From: Opeltia flavorubescens
Taxonomy: Eukaryota; Ascomycota; Lecanoromycetes; Teloschistales; Teloschistaceae
Direction of reading: 5' to 3'
Length of the DNA: 64,000 bases
Assembly (NCBI GenBank): GCA_000442125.1
Contig: KE546972.1
Coordinates: 580,022 to 644,021, forward strand
Below are positions 60,037-64,000 of the stretch, piece by piece; position 1 is the first letter of the stretch; every line of letters starts with the position of its first letter. The notes below the pieces were generated by a model. That model saw nothing but the letters and a program-made list of their open reading frames with translations, did not search any database and had not been told where the DNA came from. The position numbers and the translations under genes are program-made.

Positions 60037-61929
60037 ATGAGGCCTGCGACCCGGTATGTATGTTTAGGCTGTGAGTATAGGACTGCACTGTCCTACTTCA
60101 CCACATTCCCTGTTCAGCCATGGCTGCAGCAAGTACGCTCTCTTACCCAGCTTCGGCGGCGCACCCCATCACGGATGGCCCTCTCACCCAAAGTTGGTCG
60201 CCCGGTTGAAAAGCGCTCGCCCAGGGAGCCTCGAGCTGGCAGGAATCCGAACAGTCCTTTTGGCGGCATGAATCAGACTAAAGTGGACTTCCGCCGCGAG
60301 CCTCCTCGTCGATCAGAGGCCCAACTCAAGAGATCGTTTGGCGGCAGAGAACCGGCACAGGAAGACAGACGACCAAAAGAGCCTTTCAAAGCCCTGAAGA
60401 TGCAAAAAGCCTTAAGTGCTATTCCGTACGAACGTCGCAACAGTATCAAGCAGAAACTCGCCGATATTGAATCCTTTGATGATTTCAACCTGCTACCCAT
60501 TGTCAAGGAGGCGGTGGCCACCCAAACCCTATCAGGCATGGTTGATATCTCACCGACACCCGTACAACGGCTAGCTATACCTGTATTAACTGGTGACTTG
60601 GAAAGAGGCCGAAGGAACAAGGACACTAAGGATATGGAGCAGGTATTGATAGCTGCGGAGACTGGTTCCGGGAAGACTCTGGCCTATCTCTTACCTGTAC
60701 TCGATGCTGTCAAGCATATTGAAGCTACCGATGCCAAAGAGGAGGCACGACGAAAGGCTAAGGATGAGGAAAACAAGAGGAAGAATACTATCTTCGAAGT
60801 AGAAGCGCCGCCGCTGTCGAACGCACCGCATCCCACCACGGGCCGCCCTCGTGCAATTATCCTCGTCCCCACGTCGGAGCTTGTTACTCAGGTCGGGAGT
60901 GTTGCAAAAAATCTTGCCCATAAAATCAAATTCCGCTCAGCGCTCATCTCCTCTGCGTTCACTGGAAAAGTCATTCGCAACCGCCTGTTCGCTCCTACAG
61001 GGATTGATGTTCTAGTATCAACTCCACATCTGCTAGCCAGCGTCGCCGAATCGGACCCAAATATCCTCAGTCGCGTAACGCATCTCGTCATCGACGAAGC
61101 AGACTCTCTCCTTGATCGTTCGTTCGCCCCTTTCACATCCGCTATCATCGACAAAGCAACGCCATCCCTTCGCCAGCTCATCCTCTGCTCCGCAACCATA
61201 CCGAGAAGCCTTGATGGTTACCTCCGCCAGCGTTTCCCAGATATGCGCCGCCTTGTTACACCCAATCTGCATGCTATCCCTCGAAGGGTCCAATTGGGCG
61301 TTGTTGACGTTGATAAAGAGCCCTACCATGGCAACAAGAGTCTCGCGTGCGCCGATACAATTTGGTCAATCGGAAAGCAAGCCGCAGAACACGTCATGAC
61401 TCATACCCCAGGCACACAGTCAACTGAACGCTTCGACGTCAAGCGTATCCTCGTCTTCGTCAACGAACGAGAAAAGACAGTCGAAGTGGCAGAATATCTC
61501 AATTCGAAAGGCATCGATTCCATCGCCCTGAACAGAGACACCCCAGAACAGCGCCACAACGAGATCTTAGGCGCCTTCACTTCTTCCAGCCCAGAATCTG
61601 TCGCTATCAACTCCTCAGAGCAAAAGGAGAGCGGACCAAACTTCAGCCCTACGAGAATTGCTAACAAGCCTCCGCCAAAAAGGCATCTGCCGAACACAAA
61701 GGTCCTTGTGACTACGGATCTGGGTTCTCGGGGTATCGATACCCTAGCTGTTAGACATGTGATTCTGTATGATGTGCCGCATTCGACGATTGATTTCATC
61801 CATCGACTAGGAAGGACCGGGAGGATGGGTAGGAGAGGGAGGGGCATTGTCCTGGTGGGGAAAGGGGATAGGAGAGATGTGGTGAAGGAAGTGAAAGATG
61901 GGATGTTCCAGGGGAAAGCGCTGATTTAG
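60037..61929 (+). CDS. mrh4: Mitochondrial DEAD-box RNA helicase Mrh4
   Basis: This ATP-dependent helicase acts in late assembly of the mitochondrial large ribosomal subunit. It is an intronless ORF of 630 residues. The ATG at 60037 is the first in frame. The N-terminus MRPATRYVCLGCEYRTALSY and the following Arg/Pro-rich region fit a mitochondrial presequence. Helicase motifs: SPTPVQRLAIPVL (Q-like), AAETGSGKTLAYLLPVLD (I), LVPTSELVTQV (Ia), VIDEADSLLD (II, DEAD), LCSATIP (III), TTDLGSRGIDTL (V) and HRLGRTGRMGRRG (VI). The insert before motif Ia and the RFPDMRRLVTPNLH segment are Mrh4-like. It is among the few genes here without an intron. Confidence 0.94.
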   Translation: MRPATRYVCLGCEYRTALSYFTTFPVQPWLQQVRSLTQLRRRTPSRMALSPKVGRPVEKRSPREPRAGRNPNSPFGGMNQTKVDFRREPPRRSEAQLKRSFGGREPAQEDRRPKEPFKALKMQKALSAIPYERRNSIKQKLADIESFDDFNLLPIVKEAVATQTLSGMVDISPTPVQRLAIPVLTGDLERGRRNKDTKDMEQVLIAAETGSGKTLAYLLPVLDAVKHIEATDAKEEARRKAKDEENKRKNTIFEVEAPPLSNAPHPTTGRPRAIILVPTSELVTQVGSVAKNLAHKIKFRSALISSAFTGKVIRNRLFAPTGIDVLVSTPHLLASVAESDPNILSRVTHLVIDEADSLLDRSFAPFTSAIIDKATPSLRQLILCSATIPRSLDGYLRQRFPDMRRLVTPNLHAIPRRVQLGVVDVDKEPYHGNKSLACADTIWSIGKQAAEHVMTHTPGTQSTERFDVKRILVFVNEREKTVEVAEYLNSKGIDSIALNRDTPEQRHNEILGAFTSSSPESVAINSSEQKESGPNFSPTRIANKPPPKRHLPNTKVLVTTDLGSRGIDTLAVRHVILYDVPHSTIDFIHRLGRTGRMGRRGRGIVLVGKGDRRDVVKEVKDGMFQGKALI

Positions 61930-62250
61930 GTGTGCTGTTGGTGAGTGTAGACCATATGCCTCTTGTATACTACGACATTCGCATATAGAAAGATACCCTG
62001 TACATCTCCACAATTGAATAATGCTCTCATCGCTTCTTTAGTCGTCTAAGACTGGAGTGGCTGCGTCTTAAAGGGGTAGGGTGGCTGTCATGGAGGGAAA
62101 TAGTCAGCTGCATTCATTGCTTCAATCCACGCACAACTGATTGCAAAGGGCTACTTTGTCTGCATCTCATAGGTATTCACAGCTGACCAACTAATATACT
62201 AAAAGTAAAATCAGCACAGTAGACTACTTGCAACTCGTCAGGCCACCAAT
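61930..62250. other. Intergenic, convergent 3' ends of mrh4 and pus1
   Basis: No supported feature is seen here. Confidence 0.6.
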
Positions 62251-64000
62251 TCAACCATCTTGCCCATCAGCTCCTTCACTATCCTCATCCAAAGCCACAG
62301 CCAGAGTACCTCCCCCTTTCCCATTTGCATTCCCACTCTTCGGAATATCCTTCACGGCCGGTAATCCCACAGAGGACAAGTAGAGCAGATCTCCCCACCT
62401 CATACCATCCAACGACGCAAAAAAGGAATGAAATCTACGGTTCCATGATCATTAGCACCTCTTCAATACCCCTTTAGATAAAGAAGAATAATCAACATAC
62501 GTAGCATCCCTCTCCTCCTCCCTAAAAATCCTCTCATAAATCTCCCTCTGCTTAAACTCTTCCACCTCTTTTTCAAACCTCTCAAAGCCAACCTCCCCCC
62601 TCTTATTCGGCCCCTCCCTGACCAAATTCTTATTATAGGTATCGAACACCGGTCTCTCCAGCAACAGCCCCAAACTCGGTGCTTTCGGGATACTCATCTT
62701 CTCATGCCCGTAGCTTTCTTGCATTCGTTCCTCTGAACATCCGCAGCGCACGATAAGGGCGGTCATGGTGACCATTTTCCGGATCTGATGCATCATGAAG
62801 CTTTGGCCATGAACCTTGAGGGAGAGCCATTCAGTGTTGTTGATGAGGATGGGTTTGGGGTTGACAGTGAAGGATATGATGACACGTTTGGCGGAGGGGT
62901 CGCGGGGGAATTTGCTGACGGTATAGTTGTGGAAGTTGTGGGTACCGACGTAGTGGTTGAGAATAGATTGGACGCGAGCGAGGCGGGCGGGTTGGATACG
63001 ATAGGCTTTCTTGGCGGAGATGATGATGCTTTTGAGTTTCTTGAGTGCTTCGTCGAGGGCGGATATTGGAGGATGATGCTCGGTTTCCTTTGGCGTTTGA
63101 GCTACTGAGCTTTCTTCGATAGGGCCAATACCTGAGTTAGGGGGTGAAAGAGTCTCTTCAGCTTGATTCACAGCTTGCACCACAGCCTCAGGACGATGGA
63201 CAGAATCTGACCCCTGAGGCTTGACGGGCTGATCGTTATTTTCACATAAGCTCGGAAGCTCGACCGTAGGCTGAACCTCAAGAGGCTTCATGGGAGCGTC
63301 GGATTCTGTAGGTTCCGCATTCGATTCAGTATCGAGAATCTTGGGTTCAATGTCATAGACCGCTTTGCGAACTGAAGCCGAAAGTTCAGGGCTTAGGCTG
63401 TTTAAGAATGGGTTTACATGATTATTCTCAATGTCCTTCCAAAAAGTCGATACTTCATTTTGTCGCTGTTCCAGCCCAGCCGCATCACCGGCCTCTTCTG
63501 CCAGCCTAACAAGTTCTTTGCCCAGAAAACTTTCGGGGTGCGGTGGAAGGAAGCAGTAGGTTGGAATCAGGTACTCGTATATCCTGGAGTCACAAAGCTG
63601 GTAGGCGCTGAAGCTTCCACTGGTCTGTTCTACACCCCATACTCTAATCTGTGGCGACAAATGCTCGTTGATCTTGGCAATGATATCTGGATCCTCAAGG
63701 ATCATCTTGAGAGATATGACGTTGCCTGCTGCGTGAACTCCTCTGTCGGTTCGAGCACATCTGACAAGAGAGGACTTCTTTGGGTCGTCGGCATTAGCTT
63801 TCGAGATTGCTCCTGCTGCGACCAATGCTTTGAATAAGTCGCCTTCAATGGTCTTCTCATCATTGTTTCTAGTCCGCATCAGCGCTGTGAAGACAAGGTC
63901 AAGCCCGGTAGTGGTGATGGCCACGATCCTACATTTGCATGCCTTTATATCCGCTCCCTGAGTAACCTATCATCATCGCGGCTTTTTTCTTAGGTTTTCT
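62251..64000 (-). CDS. pus1: tRNA pseudouridine synthase Pus1 (5' end outside window)
   Basis: Pus1 converts uridines to pseudouridine in tRNAs and snRNA. Visible exons are 64000-63933, 63868-62501 and 62434-62251, at least 539 residues; the start lies beyond the right edge. The 68-base fragment reads KKKAAMMIGYSGSGYKGMQ, the TruA N-terminal motif. The catalytic Asp sits in RCARTDRGVHAAGN. Further motifs are IYEYLIPTYCFLPP, HNFHNYTVSKFPRDP and KVHGQSFMMHQIRKMV. A Pro/Glu/Thr-rich insertion of about 100 residues lies between the two halves of the domain, as in other Pus1. The last exon gives FHSFFASLDGMRWGDLLYLS, the conserved C-terminal block, then an acidic end. The open frame alone would stop too early at 62452 inside the last intron. 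Confidence 0.94.

Noticed and set aside
1-64000. CRISPR arrays, rRNA, LTR or virus-derived elements
   Set aside because: I read both strands for spaced repeats, rRNA-like blocks and integrase or polymerase motifs and found none.

Overview
This is a gene-dense nuclear window from a filamentous ascomycete (Pezizomycotina). Evidence: almost every gene is interrupted by short GT-AG introns, mostly 45-75 bases; ORF-only reading misses many exons; and the gene set (peroxin 26, Bud4/anillin, Akr1, Mrh4, Mcd4, bifunctional Thi6) is typical of mould-type fungi. I cannot place it more finely than that. I find 26 complete protein genes and two genes cut by the window ends. Exon boundaries were read by eye from frame, GT-AG sites and family expectation, and each spliced model given with exons closes in frame.

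Layout: 1-285 end of a PHD/RING-type protein; 641-4006 Mcd4 (GPI anchor) divergent from 4248-5763 prolidase; 5934-7291 peroxin 26; 7816-9772 PARN/CAF1-type ribonuclease; 10152-11021 SRP receptor beta; a 197-base TA-flanked MITE at 11087-11283; 11504-13934 Akr1 palmitoyltransferase; 14306-17423 Tti1; 17695-19137 eIF5; 20253-22013 Thi6; 22149-22967 DHFR; 23067-23558 Mediator 22; 23829-25122 a DDR48-like stress protein built from one-repeat-per-exon modules; 26393-27513 an unassigned membrane-anchored protein; 27571-32632 a full-size ABCA-type transporter.

The block 33445-37684 carries four neighbouring RNA-related genes: Cwc15, Nip7, Ini1/PHF5A and a pinin/MemA protein. The rest is more accessory: an epoxide-hydrolase-like enzyme (38155-39483), a secreted PEBP-like protein (40129-40975), an orphan (42437-43483) and an ankyrin/coiled-coil protein (43847-45748). 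Housekeeping genes then resume: twinfilin, succinate/fumarate carrier, SRP72, a single-pass surface-like protein, Bud4, Mrh4 and Pus1, the last running off the right end.

The genes do not form a pathway or metabolite cluster. Themes that recur are co-translational targeting (SRP72, SRP receptor beta), splicing (Cwc15, Ini1, pinin) and translation/ribosome assembly (eIF5, Nip7). I saw no rRNA, confident tRNA, CRISPR array, retroelement or virus-derived element. The two most interesting signals are the tandemly duplicated exon-intron modules of the DDR48-like gene, including one module that has lost its GT donor, and the TA-flanked MITE.
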